From contig WGNF01000007.1 of NCBI GenBank assembly GCA_016124615.1, forward strand, positions 62,001 to 126,000: a stretch of DNA of 64,000 bases, in the 5' to 3' direction. This stretch comes from Paracoccaceae bacterium. GTDB taxonomy: Bacteria > Pseudomonadota > Alphaproteobacteria > Rhodobacterales > Rhodobacteraceae. The notes below the pieces were generated by a model. It was not told the origin of the DNA and ran no database searches. It saw nothing but the letters and a program-made list of their open reading frames with translations. Positions 53,875 to 63,030 of this stretch are shown one piece after another. The translations under genes and the position numbers were made by a program. Each line of letters opens with the position of its first letter. The stretch's first letter is position 1.

Positions 53875-54735
53875 TCAGTTCGCCGCGGTGCGGAACACGC
53901 AGCCGTCGCTGACCAGTTCGGGCGGCGTCAGGCAAAGCCCCTGCGCCACCGTCCAGGCGGCCAGCACCTTCGGCACGTAGTCGCGCGTTTCGGCGATTGC
54001 GGGCACGCCCCCCGCCGATTTCACCGCATTCTCGCCCGCGTTGTAGGCGGCCAGCACCATGACCGGATCCTGATCGAAGGTCTTCATCAGCCAGTCGAGA
54101 TAGCTGACCCCGCCCTTGATGTTCTGCGCCGGGTCGAACACGTCGCCAACCTTGAAGCGCGAGGCCGTGGCCGGGACCAGCTGCATCAGGCCCTGCGCCC
54201 CGGTCGAGCTGACGGCCTTGGGGTTGCCGTTCGACTCGATCCCGATCACCGCCAGCGCCAGCGCGGGGGAAACCTGCGTGCCGATGGTGGCGGCCAGAAT
54301 CTCTTTGCCGTAGGTGGTGGCGATCTGCTGCATGTCGGTCAGCCGAGGCGCGGTGACGGATTGGCCGTCGGGGCCCAGCGTCAGCGCCGCCAGCGCCTTG
54401 CCGAACCGCCCCGAACGGTCGTCGATCGCGGGCGAAACCGCATCCCAGTACCAGCCATAGCGCGCACTGCCCTGCGGAAGTGACGGCACAGGCGCCAATC
54501 CAGCGACGCCGGTCCCCGGCGCGGGGGTGATCGGCGGGGCGGGCTCGGGCGGCGGGGCCAGGCGGGCGGCCTGTTCGGCCGGGTCGATCTGCACGGTGAT
54601 GAACCGCTTTGCGCCCGGCGTCGGCGGCTTGACCATGTGAAACGTGAAGCCGGTCGTCGCATCCTGATCCTGCGCCCAGCCCGAACCGGGGCAGATCGCA
54701 ACCGCGATACCTATTCCTAGCGCAATCCGCCGCAT
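53875..54735 (-). CDS. Lytic transglycosylase (SLT domain)
   Basis: A 286-residue secreted protein with a signal peptide (MRRIALGIGIAVAICPGSGWAQ). The C-terminal SLT domain (about 135-275) has the catalytic Glu in GIESNGNPKAVS, followed by GAQGLMQLVP and VLAAYNAGENAV. It cleaves peptidoglycan. It is divergent from the Flp pilus locus and could open the wall for pilus assembly. The Met at 54735 gives a normal signal sequence. Confidence 0.9.
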   Translation of the reverse strand: MRRIALGIGIAVAICPGSGWAQDQDATTGFTFHMVKPPTPGAKRFITVQIDPAEQAARLAPPPEPAPPITPAPGTGVAGLAPVPSLPQGSARYGWYWDAVSPAIDDRSGRFGKALAALTLGPDGQSVTAPRLTDMQQIATTYGKEILAATIGTQVSPALALAVIGIESNGNPKAVSSTGAQGLMQLVPATASRFKVGDVFDPAQNIKGGVSYLDWLMKTFDQDPVMVLAAYNAGENAVKSAGGVPAIAETRDYVPKVLAAWTVAQGLCLTPPELVSDGCVFRTAAN

Positions 54736-55126
54736 GACATGGACCTGCTCTGCCCCGTTTCGGGTCGTTACACTCCTTTTCGCAGAAAACCGCTGCCGAT
54801 TCCATCTTTTCCGGAACCCTGGGGGTTTTGCCGGTTTCGCCACCAAAAAACCCCGCCAGAAAAGTCGAAACACGCATAGCGTGTGCCATTAATCGTTATC
54901 ATTTTCATAGACTTAGACTGAACTATCTCGATTTCGTGTGGCCCGGTGAGAAAATGTCAACCGTCCGAAAATGTACGAGTGCTGCCCAAGTGTGGCCACG
55001 ATTCGGGGGCTATATCAGGACATGCCGAAACGGAAACGAACCGGAACGGAACCCGGTGAGACCAACCCGAGGCGGCGAGCAACGACAAACACTACCTTCC
55101 TCATGAACCTTGAAAGGGACACCCAA
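54736..55126. promoter_or_regulatory. Divergent control region between the transglycosylase and flp genes
   Basis: A 391-bp gap, AT-rich compared with its flanks around 54880-54935. It contains a perfect dyad ACACGC-ATA-GCGTGT (54870-54884). A hairpin GGGGTTTT (54822-54829) / AAAACCCC (54847-54854) may lie in the transglycosylase leader. No convincing gene is present; a short frame from 55022 lacks support. The abundant-pilin promoter must lie here, but I cannot place its -35/-10. Confidence 0.5.
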
Positions 55127-55339
55127 ATGAAACTGTTCAACCTCCTGAAGAACTTCCGCAACGACGAAGATGGCGCCGTGACCGTTGACTGGGTCGTGCT
55201 GACCGCCGCGATCGTCGGCCTGGGCATCGTCGTCATGAACACCGTTGGCACCGGCCTGTCGACGACCGCTTCGACCCTGTCGACCAACATCGGCACCGCC
55301 GCTGGTGGCAGCGCGACCAACACCTCGATCACCTACTGA
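55127..55339 (+). CDS. flp: Flp-type IVb pilin (first copy)
   Basis: A 70-residue prepilin. The leader NDEDG ends in Gly16; the mature part would start AVTVDWVVLTAAIVGLGIVV, the hydrophobic pilin helix. The position-5 acidic residue is Asp rather than the usual Glu. The Ser/Thr/Ala-rich C-terminus ends in Tyr. AAAGGGA precedes the ATG. It is followed by a strong intrinsic terminator, as expected for a highly expressed structural gene separate from the assembly genes. Confidence 0.88.
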   Translation: MKLFNLLKNFRNDEDGAVTVDWVVLTAAIVGLGIVVMNTVGTGLSTTASTLSTNIGTAAGGSATNTSITY

Positions 55340-55369
55340 TCTCTGGTCTCTGACCTGATCGAGACAACA

Positions 55370-55400
55370 GGCCGCGCCTTCCCGAGGGCGCGGCCTTTTT
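55370..55400 (+). terminator. Intrinsic terminator after the first flp gene
   Basis: GGCCGCGCC (55370-55378) pairs perfectly with GGCGCGGCC (55387-55395) across an 8-nt loop, followed directly by TTTTT (55396-55400). Confidence 0.9.
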
Positions 55401-55493
55401 CCAAGATGAGGGCCTGGCACGCCATGACGGCACTTCCGGTTTGCCTGCGCCGCCTCCTCGAACCAGACGGACGCAAAGTTTCAAGGTGCTGAC

Positions 55494-55691
55494 ATGTACA
55501 ATCGCGCGGTAGAGTTTCTACGTGACACCGATGGCGCCGTGACCGTCGATTGGGTCGTTCTGACCGGGTCGATCGTCACGATTACGCTTTTGCTTCTCAG
55601 CGACATGACATCCGGCGTGGACATCGCTGCCAAGAACATTCCTGATCGCGCAGTCGGTGTGGCAAACAGCATCAAGACGATCAACTACTAG
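55494..55691 (+). CDS. Flp-type IVb pilin (second copy)
   Basis: A 65-residue prepilin paralogue. The leader is FLRDTDG, and the mature start AVTVDWVVLTGSIV is identical to the first copy for ten residues. The rest differs (LLLLSDMTSGVDIAAKNIP). It also has Asp at mature position 5. It may be a minor or alternative pilin. Ribosome site AAGGTG. It lies between the terminator and cpaB. Confidence 0.85.
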   Translation: MYNRAVEFLRDTDGAVTVDWVVLTGSIVTITLLLLSDMTSGVDIAAKNIPDRAVGVANSIKTINY

Positions 55692-55857
55692 GCCGCTGGC
55701 CCCTACGCGAAGGCCATTGCGCCACGCATCGCCGCGCCCGAAGACTCCCCCAGTCCTTCCATCCTTTCGCCGTAATTCCGTGCGATCGTCGCTGATCGAG
55801 GGGCAAATGGCGCGCAAGACGTCGAACGACTCCTGACCGTTTGTGAGAGGCAGCAAC

Positions 55858-56694
55858 ATGCGTATGGTATTCACTCTGGTCCTGGTTCTCGGCGTCGCGC
55901 TTGCCGGATTCGCCGTTTACATGGCGCGCGGCATCCTCAACCAGAACGCCGCGGCGATGGCCAATCAGGGCAAGCCCGCGGCCACCGTGCCGCTTTACGT
56001 GATCCGCAAGGATGTCGTCTTCGGCGATGTGCTGAAGAAGGAAGACGTCGCGACCGTGCCCTGGCCGAAAGAGGCCGTGCCCGCCACCGCCTTCACCGAT
56101 CTGGCGACCCTCTTCCCGCCCGGCGACAACAAGACGCGCGTGATCCTTCGCCCGATGCAGAAATTCGAGCCGATCCTGACCACCGGCGTCACCGCGCCCG
56201 GCGAGGCCGCCGGGATCACCACGCAGCTTGAGGCCGGGATGCGCGCCTTCGCGATCAAGGTCGATGTGACCTCGGGCGTGTCGGGCTTCCTGCGGCCGGG
56301 CGACCGCGTCGATGTCTACTGGACCGGCACCAATACCACCGACCACACCGATGTGACGCGGCTGATCGAGCCGGGCATCAGCGTCGTTGCCGTCGACCAA
56401 TCCTCCAACGCCGATCCGACCAAGCAGGCCACCATCGCGCGGACCGTGACGGTTCAGGCCACGCCGCAACAGGTGGCAACGCTCGCGCAGGCACAGGCCA
56501 CCGGAAAGCTGGCGCTGTCGTTGCTGGGCGCGCAAGATACCACGGTCGCCAGCGCGGTCGAGGTCGACTCGAACCGGTTGCTGGGCATCCAGCAGCAGGC
56601 CCCGGTGGCCGAAGCGCCGAAGCCGAAGGTCTGCACCGTGCGCCAGCGCAGCGGCGATCAGGTCGTCGAAGTGCCGATCCCCTGCACGAACTGA
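55858..56694 (+). CDS. cpaB: Flp pilus assembly protein CpaB/RcpC
   Basis: A 278-residue periplasmic protein with an N-terminal membrane anchor (FTLVLVLGVALAGFAVYM) and a SAF domain (about 43-110; LYVIRKDVVFGDVLKKEDV). A CpaB domain follows, with LRPGDRVDVYWTG. CpaB helps the secretin CpaC and binds the periplasmic face of the pilus machine. Start at 55858 with GAGAGG upstream. A hairpin follows its stop. Confidence 0.92.
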   Translation: MRMVFTLVLVLGVALAGFAVYMARGILNQNAAAMANQGKPAATVPLYVIRKDVVFGDVLKKEDVATVPWPKEAVPATAFTDLATLFPPGDNKTRVILRPMQKFEPILTTGVTAPGEAAGITTQLEAGMRAFAIKVDVTSGVSGFLRPGDRVDVYWTGTNTTDHTDVTRLIEPGISVVAVDQSSNADPTKQATIARTVTVQATPQQVATLAQAQATGKLALSLLGAQDTTVASAVEVDSNRLLGIQQQAPVAEAPKPKVCTVRQRSGDQVVEVPIPCTN

Positions 56695-56721
56695 GGCCGC
56701 ACTTGACCCGCAGGAAATCGT

Positions 56722-56753
56722 GACGCCGCGCCCCACCGATCGGGCGCGGCGTC
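56722..56753 (+). terminator. Strong hairpin between cpaB and cpaC
   Basis: GACGCCGCGCCC (56722-56733) pairs perfectly with GGGCGCGGCGTC (56742-56753) across an 8-nt loop, 28 bp after the cpaB stop. Only GAAATTT follows, so termination may be partial. The 155-bp space to cpaC leaves room for a new promoter. Confidence 0.65.
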
Positions 56754-56785
56754 GAAATTTGCGCGTTGCGTGGCCCTGTTGCCGG

Positions 56786-56794
56786 TTATCCACA
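56786..56794 (+). other. Consensus DnaA-box 9-mer
   Basis: TTATCCACA matches the strongest DnaA-box consensus exactly. It is a single box in the cpaB-cpaC gap. One such match per window is close to chance expectation, so function is doubtful. Confidence 0.3.
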
Positions 56795-56908
56795 ATGAGA
56801 TCGTGCTGCAAACGTTTGATTCTTGCATAAAAACGACGGTTCCGGCATTGTGATCGAAATATGGGGCGAAAAGACCCGCAGTTGGGCGTGATCGGAGAGG
56901 CAGATCAC

Positions 56909-58324
56909 ATGAGCATTCGAAGACTTCTTCAGGCTGGCCTCATGGGGGCCGCGGTTGTGGTGGCCGTGGCGCCGCAGGCGATGGCCGAAACGCTGCACGT
57001 TCAGGCCGGGGCACCCTCGAACGCGCTGAATGTGACCATGAACCGCGCGGTGGTGCTGGAAAGCGATACCTCGTTCTCGGAACTTTCGGTGGCGAACCCC
57101 GGCATTGCCGACATCTCCACCCTGTCCGACAAGACGATCTACGTCCTGGGCAAGGCGCCGGGTCGCACCACGCTGACCCTGCTCAGCCCCGACGGCAAGC
57201 TGATCACCAACGTCGAAGTTCAGGTGACCCCGGACGTCGGCGAGTTGAAAGAGCGGCTGAAGCAAATCCTGCCGACCGAAAAGATCGACGTGCGCACCGC
57301 CAATGACGGCATCGTGCTGTCCGGAACCGTCTCCAGCTCGTCGCGGCTGGACCGCGCGCTGGAACTGGCGCAGCGCTACGCACCGGGCCGGGTTTCCAAC
57401 CTGATGAGCGTTGGTGGCACCCAACAGGTGATGCTGCAGGTCCGCTTTACCGAAATGCAGCGCTCGGTGGAAAAGAGCCTCAGCTCCAGCCTTGCCATCA
57501 ACAATGGCGCCACCGGCAAGGTCGGCGTGCTGGGCGGCACCGGCTCGCTGACCAACGGCGCCACGAACCAGAGCCTGTTCGGCGGCACCGCCGCCCCCAC
57601 GGCGGCCAACAGCCAGGGCGCGATCACGCTGGGCTTTTCGGCCGGCAGCATGCAATTCGCCGTGCTGCTTGAGGCGCTGGAATCCAAGGGCGCCGTGCGC
57701 ACCCTGGCCGAACCGAACCTGACCGCCCTGTCGGGGCAAGAGGCGAAGTTCCTCGCCGGTGGCGAATACCCGATCCCGGTGCAGGACTCGAACGGCAACG
57801 TCACCGTGCAGTACAAGCCCTTCGGTGTCGGGCTGAACTTCACCCCGACGGTGGTCGACGGCAACACCATCAACCTGCAGATCAACGCCGAGGTTTCGGC
57901 GATCGACAGTTCGGTCAGCTACAACAACAACGGCTTCAACATCAACGCGTTCAAGACCCGGCGCACCTCGACCACGGTCGAAATGCATGACGGCGAAAGC
58001 TTCGCGATTGCGGGCCTGTTGCAGGACAACTTCACCGACATCGTCGGTCAGGTGCCGTGGCTTGGCGATGTGCCGATCCTGGGCGCGCTGTTCCGCAGTG
58101 CCGATTTCCAGCGCAACCAGAGCGAACTGGTGATCATCGTCACGCCGCACCTCGTTTCGCCGACGCGCGGCAACGCGCTTTCGATGCCGACGGACCGGGT
58201 CGCCCCGCCGAGCGAAAAGGGGCTGTTCCTCTACGGCAACGTCACCGGCAAAGCGCCGAGCGGGCGGGCGGGCGAAGTCGCCAAGCAAGACTTCAACGGC
58301 GCCTACGGCTATGTGATGAACTGA
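56909..58324 (+). CDS. cpaC: Flp pilus secretin CpaC/RcpA
   Basis: A 471-residue outer-membrane secretin with signal peptide (cleavage near QAMAE). The N-terminal pilus-specific domain spans about 30-110, a BON-like segment 110-165, and the secretin domain about 190-430 with LAEPNLTALSGQEAKFLAGG and VPWLGDVPILGALFRS. It forms the pore for pilus exit. The ATG at 56909 has GGAGAGG 8 bp upstream; an ATG at 56861 would add a non-signal extension. Confidence 0.93.
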   Translation: MSIRRLLQAGLMGAAVVVAVAPQAMAETLHVQAGAPSNALNVTMNRAVVLESDTSFSELSVANPGIADISTLSDKTIYVLGKAPGRTTLTLLSPDGKLITNVEVQVTPDVGELKERLKQILPTEKIDVRTANDGIVLSGTVSSSSRLDRALELAQRYAPGRVSNLMSVGGTQQVMLQVRFTEMQRSVEKSLSSSLAINNGATGKVGVLGGTGSLTNGATNQSLFGGTAAPTAANSQGAITLGFSAGSMQFAVLLEALESKGAVRTLAEPNLTALSGQEAKFLAGGEYPIPVQDSNGNVTVQYKPFGVGLNFTPTVVDGNTINLQINAEVSAIDSSVSYNNNGFNINAFKTRRTSTTVEMHDGESFAIAGLLQDNFTDIVGQVPWLGDVPILGALFRSADFQRNQSELVIIVTPHLVSPTRGNALSMPTDRVAPPSEKGLFLYGNVTGKAPSGRAGEVAKQDFNGAYGYVMN

Positions 58325-58336
58325 GGGATGCAGGCA

Positions 58337-59020
58337 ATGGCGGCGGGGCGGCATATGCGGATGATCCTGATCGGGGCGGGCCTTCTGGCGCTGGCCGGTT
58401 GCGTTGGCGAGGGTGAAGTCGGTTCCTCGATGAGCCAGAGCGGCTTCGGTCAGGCGACCGCGACCAACATCGGCATCGAAACCGGGCAACTGTCCTATGC
58501 CGTCGATCTGTCGCGCCGCTTCGCCTCGGAAGTGCCGAATACGGTGAACTTCGAATTCGACAGCGCCACGCTGGACGAGGGCGCCCGCGTGACCCTGCGC
58601 AAGCAGGCCGACTGGATCCGCCAGTTCCCGGAAGTGCGCTTCCGCGTGTTCGGATATACCGACGAAGTCGGCAGCGAGGCCTACAACAAGGGCCTCGGGA
58701 TGCGCCGGGCGCAGGCGGTGGTGGCCTTCCTGTCCACCCAGGGCATCTCGCGCGCGCGGCTGGAGGCGGTGGTCTCTTACGGCAAGACGCAGCCGCTGAT
58801 CGACGTGCCGACGCCGGAACGGCGCAACCGGCGCGCATTGACCGACGTGTCGGGCTTCGTGAAGGGCTCACCGCTGGTGCTCGACGGCAAATACGCCGAC
58901 ATCATCTACCGCAGCTATGTCGAGTCGGCCGCGCCGAAGAAAGACAGCGGCGGATCGAGTGGATCAAGCGGTTCGGGCGGCTCCGGCAGCTCGACCGGTC
59001 CCGCGCCGATCGTGAAGTAA
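58337..59020 (+). CDS. OmpA-family lipoprotein of the Flp pilus locus
   Basis: About 227 aa. A lipobox LLALAGC marks a lipoprotein, and the OmpA-C peptidoglycan-binding domain (about 75-185) has VNFEFDSATLDEGARVTLRK and FGYTDEVGSEAYNKGLGMRRA. The C-terminus is a Gly/Ser tail. It occupies the place where CpaD stands in other tad loci, and may anchor the secretin to the wall. Starts at 58328, 58337 and 58355 are all in frame; 58337 has the best spaced GAGGG. Confidence 0.85.
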   Translation: MAAGRHMRMILIGAGLLALAGCVGEGEVGSSMSQSGFGQATATNIGIETGQLSYAVDLSRRFASEVPNTVNFEFDSATLDEGARVTLRKQADWIRQFPEVRFRVFGYTDEVGSEAYNKGLGMRRAQAVVAFLSTQGISRARLEAVVSYGKTQPLIDVPTPERRNRRALTDVSGFVKGSPLVLDGKYADIIYRSYVESAAPKKDSGGSSGSSGSGGSGSSTGPAPIVK

Positions 59021-59026
59021 GGCCCA

Positions 59027-59053
59027 CCGGGGGCGGCACGAATCGCCCCCCGG
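59027..59053 (+). terminator. Hairpin after the OmpA-family gene
   Basis: CCGGGGGCG (59027-59035) can pair with CGCCCCCCGG (59044-59053) with one bulged C and an 8-nt loop, directly after the stop codon. No T-run. The 271-bp gap to cpaE suggests cpaE has its own promoter. Confidence 0.45.
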
Positions 59054-59291
59054 CCTGCCCTGCTCCGTTCCGAAATCCTGTCCAATCCCGCGCCGCTTTA
59101 CGCGAAAGCGCCGGATAATGACGGATTTTTAGCCCCAATGTTGCCAACATTCCCCGCCATCGTCGCCGAAAGGAAAGGCGCGATTCCCGATCGCGCACGG
59201 GCAAGACGTGACGGAGCCGACCGCATGTAGGTCGGCGCAGACAGAGCAGTCTCCGCATCGTCCGATACCCGATAAAGAAGGATGTGAGGCC

Positions 59292-60563
59292 ATGACCACT
59301 GTTGCAGCGCTGAAGCAGGAACCAGCACCGATCCGTGCGTGCACCGTTTCGCGGGACGTGCAGAATTTCGACCTCGTCATCGAAGACATGGAAGCCGAAT
59401 ACGGCGAAGCCTGGGGCGACCTGACCTTCAACGATGCGATGCTGTTTTTGTCGCAGCCCGATGCGGTCACGCTGGAATGCGTCGCCATCGCGCTGGATGA
59501 CAAGGACGAGGCCGATCTGGCCCGCGTCAGCGAGCTGATCAAGCAGGCCAAGGCGCTCGGGATCAAGGTGATCCTGATCGCGGAAGAGGTCAGCCCGATC
59601 ATCCTGCACCAGATGCTGCGGCTTGGCGCCGACGACTTCGTGCCCTACCCGCTGCCCGAGGGCGCGCTGCACGAGGCCATCGAACGCACCCGCCAGCCCG
59701 CCCCGGTGGCCCTGGCCGAAGCGCCCGCCCCGGCACCCGAGCCGATGACCGGCGCCTCGCCCACCTTCAAGGCCAAGGGCGACCGCGATGGCGTCGTGCT
59801 GCCGGTCCACGGCCTCGCCGGTGGCGCTGGCGCCACCACCTTTGCGGTGAACCTTGCCTGGGAACTTGCCACCGTCGCCAAGAAAGACGGGCCGCGCGTC
59901 TGCCTGCTCGACCTCGATTTCCAGACCGGTTCGGTCGCGACCTATCTCGACCTGTCGCGGCGCGAGGCCATTCTGGACATCCTGTCCGATGCCAGCGCCG
60001 TCGACAGCGACGCCTTCATCCAGTCGCTTCAGACCTTCAACGACAAGCTGCACGTCTTCACCGCCCCGGCCGAGATGCTGCCACTTGACATCATCGGCCC
60101 GGAAGACATGGACCGGCTGATCACGATGGCCAAGACCAACTTCGACTTCGTCGTGATCGACATGCCGAAGACGGTGGTGCCCTGGACCGAAACCGTGCTG
60201 CATCAGGCCCATGTCTATTTCGCGCTGGTCGAGCTTGACATGCGCTCGGCGCAGAACGCGCTGCGCTTCATCCGTGCGCTGAAGGCCGAGGAGCTGCCGT
60301 TCGAGAAACTGCGCTACGCGCTGAACCGGGCGCCGAAATTCACCGACCTGTCGGGCAAGGCGCGGGCCAAGCGGATGGCGGAAAGCCTTGGCATCGACAT
60401 CGAACTGATGCTGCCCGACGGCACGCGCCAGGTTACCCAGGCGAACGACCACGGGCTGCCGCTGGCCGAGACGGCCGCAAAGAACTCGCTGCGCCGCGAA
60501 ATCCAGAAACTCGCGAAATCCCTGCACGATCTGAACAAGGCGGCCGAGGCCGGCAAAGCGTAA
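59292..60563 (+). CDS. cpaE: Flp pilus localization ATPase CpaE/TadZ
   Basis: A 423-residue protein with an atypical receiver-like N-terminal domain (about 45-150) and a ParA/MinD-type ATPase domain. The P-loop reads GLAGGAGATTFA, lacking both lysines of a deviant Walker A, as in other TadZ proteins. LLDLDFQTGSVATYLDL and VVIDMPKTV follow. TadZ proteins place the pilus machine, often at a pole. The ATG at 59292 has GAGG upstream. Confidence 0.9.
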   Translation: MTTVAALKQEPAPIRACTVSRDVQNFDLVIEDMEAEYGEAWGDLTFNDAMLFLSQPDAVTLECVAIALDDKDEADLARVSELIKQAKALGIKVILIAEEVSPIILHQMLRLGADDFVPYPLPEGALHEAIERTRQPAPVALAEAPAPAPEPMTGASPTFKAKGDRDGVVLPVHGLAGGAGATTFAVNLAWELATVAKKDGPRVCLLDLDFQTGSVATYLDLSRREAILDILSDASAVDSDAFIQSLQTFNDKLHVFTAPAEMLPLDIIGPEDMDRLITMAKTNFDFVVIDMPKTVVPWTETVLHQAHVYFALVELDMRSAQNALRFIRALKAEELPFEKLRYALNRAPKFTDLSGKARAKRMAESLGIDIELMLPDGTRQVTQANDHGLPLAETAAKNSLRREIQKLAKSLHDLNKAAEAGKA

Positions 60564-60575
60564 GAGGTACCGGTC

Positions 60576-62039
<1,464 letters not shown>

Positions 62040-62049
62040 GGACACCGCC

Positions 62050-63018
62050 ATGCAGTTCAGCGCAGCCCCCCTCATCTACGGTCTGATTTTCTTCGGCGTG
62101 CTCATGCTCGTCGAAGGCATCTACCTGACCGTGTTCGGCAAATCCATCAGCCTCAACAGCCGCGTCAACCGCCGCCTTGCGCTGATGGAAAAAGGCGGCC
62201 GCCGCGAGGAGGTTCTGGAACAGCTCCGCAAGGAGATGAGCCAGCACATCAACTCGCGCGGGATCCCGCTTTATTCGATGCTCGCGACCAAGGCGCAGAA
62301 GGCCAACATCGCCTTCTCGCCCAAGGCCCTGATTGGCATCATGGCCCTGCTGTCGCTGTTCGCCTTTATCGGCCTGACCATCGGCACCTCGGCCTCGATG
62401 CCGATCCGGGCTGGCGTGGCCGTGCTGATGGGCGTTGGCGGCGTCTACACCTGGGTCGGCAACAAGGCCAAGAAGCGGCTTGCCGCGATGGAGGAACAAT
62501 TGCCCGAAGCGGTCGAACTGATGGTGCGCAGCCTGCGCGTCGGCCACCCGTTCTCGGCCGCGATCGGCATCGTCGCCAAGGAGGTGCCCGACCCGCTGGG
62601 ATCTGAATTCGGGGTGATCGCCGATGAAGCCGCCTATGGCCGCGACATTTCCGACAGCCTCAAGGCGCTGGCCGAACGGATGGACATGCAGGATTTGCGC
62701 TTCCTTGCCGTGGCGGTGACGATCCAGTCGCAATCGGGCGGCAACCTGGCCGAGATTCTGGACGGCCTTGCCCGCGTCATCCGCGCCCGCTTCAAGCTCT
62801 TTCGCCGCGTGAAGGCCATCACCGCCGAGGCGAAATGGTCGGGCATGTTCCTGTCGGCCTTCCCGATCGGCGCGATGATCATGATCAACGTGTTGCAGCC
62901 GCACTATTACGACGACGTCGAGAATACATCCTCCTTCATTCCGGCCTGTCTTATCGTGGCGGGTTTCCTCATCGCGAACGTGATTTTCATGCGCGCGATG
63001 GTCAACATCAAGGTTTAA
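62050..63018 (+). CDS. tadB: Flp pilus inner-membrane platform protein TadB
   Basis: A 322-residue polytopic protein of the GspF/TadB family. There is one N-terminal helix (LIYGLIFFGVLMLVEGIYL), a helix pair near 95-140 and two C-terminal helices, with the cytoplasmic GspF domain (about 155-285; LRVGHPFSAAIGIVAKEVPD). It forms the membrane platform with TadC. Start at 62050. Confidence 0.92.
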   Translation: MQFSAAPLIYGLIFFGVLMLVEGIYLTVFGKSISLNSRVNRRLALMEKGGRREEVLEQLRKEMSQHINSRGIPLYSMLATKAQKANIAFSPKALIGIMALLSLFAFIGLTIGTSASMPIRAGVAVLMGVGGVYTWVGNKAKKRLAAMEEQLPEAVELMVRSLRVGHPFSAAIGIVAKEVPDPLGSEFGVIADEAAYGRDISDSLKALAERMDMQDLRFLAVAVTIQSQSGGNLAEILDGLARVIRARFKLFRRVKAITAEAKWSGMFLSAFPIGAMIMINVLQPHYYDDVENTSSFIPACLIVAGFLIANVIFMRAMVNIKV

Positions 63019-63030
63019 GGGGTCCGCGTC

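Noticed and set aside
54888-54906. Fur-box-like sequence near the flp promoter region
   Set aside because: Only about 13 of 19 positions match the Fur consensus, and no iron gene is adjacent; AT-rich sequence alone can give this.
55022-55126. Possible short leader gene (MPKRKRTGTE...) before flp
   Set aside because: In frame with flp but without a good ribosome site, and it would add a highly basic extension incompatible with a prepilin leader.
56786-56794. Perfect DnaA box as sign of a replication origin
   Set aside because: Single box, no cluster, no dnaA/dnaN/parAB nearby; chance occurrence in a window this size is likely.
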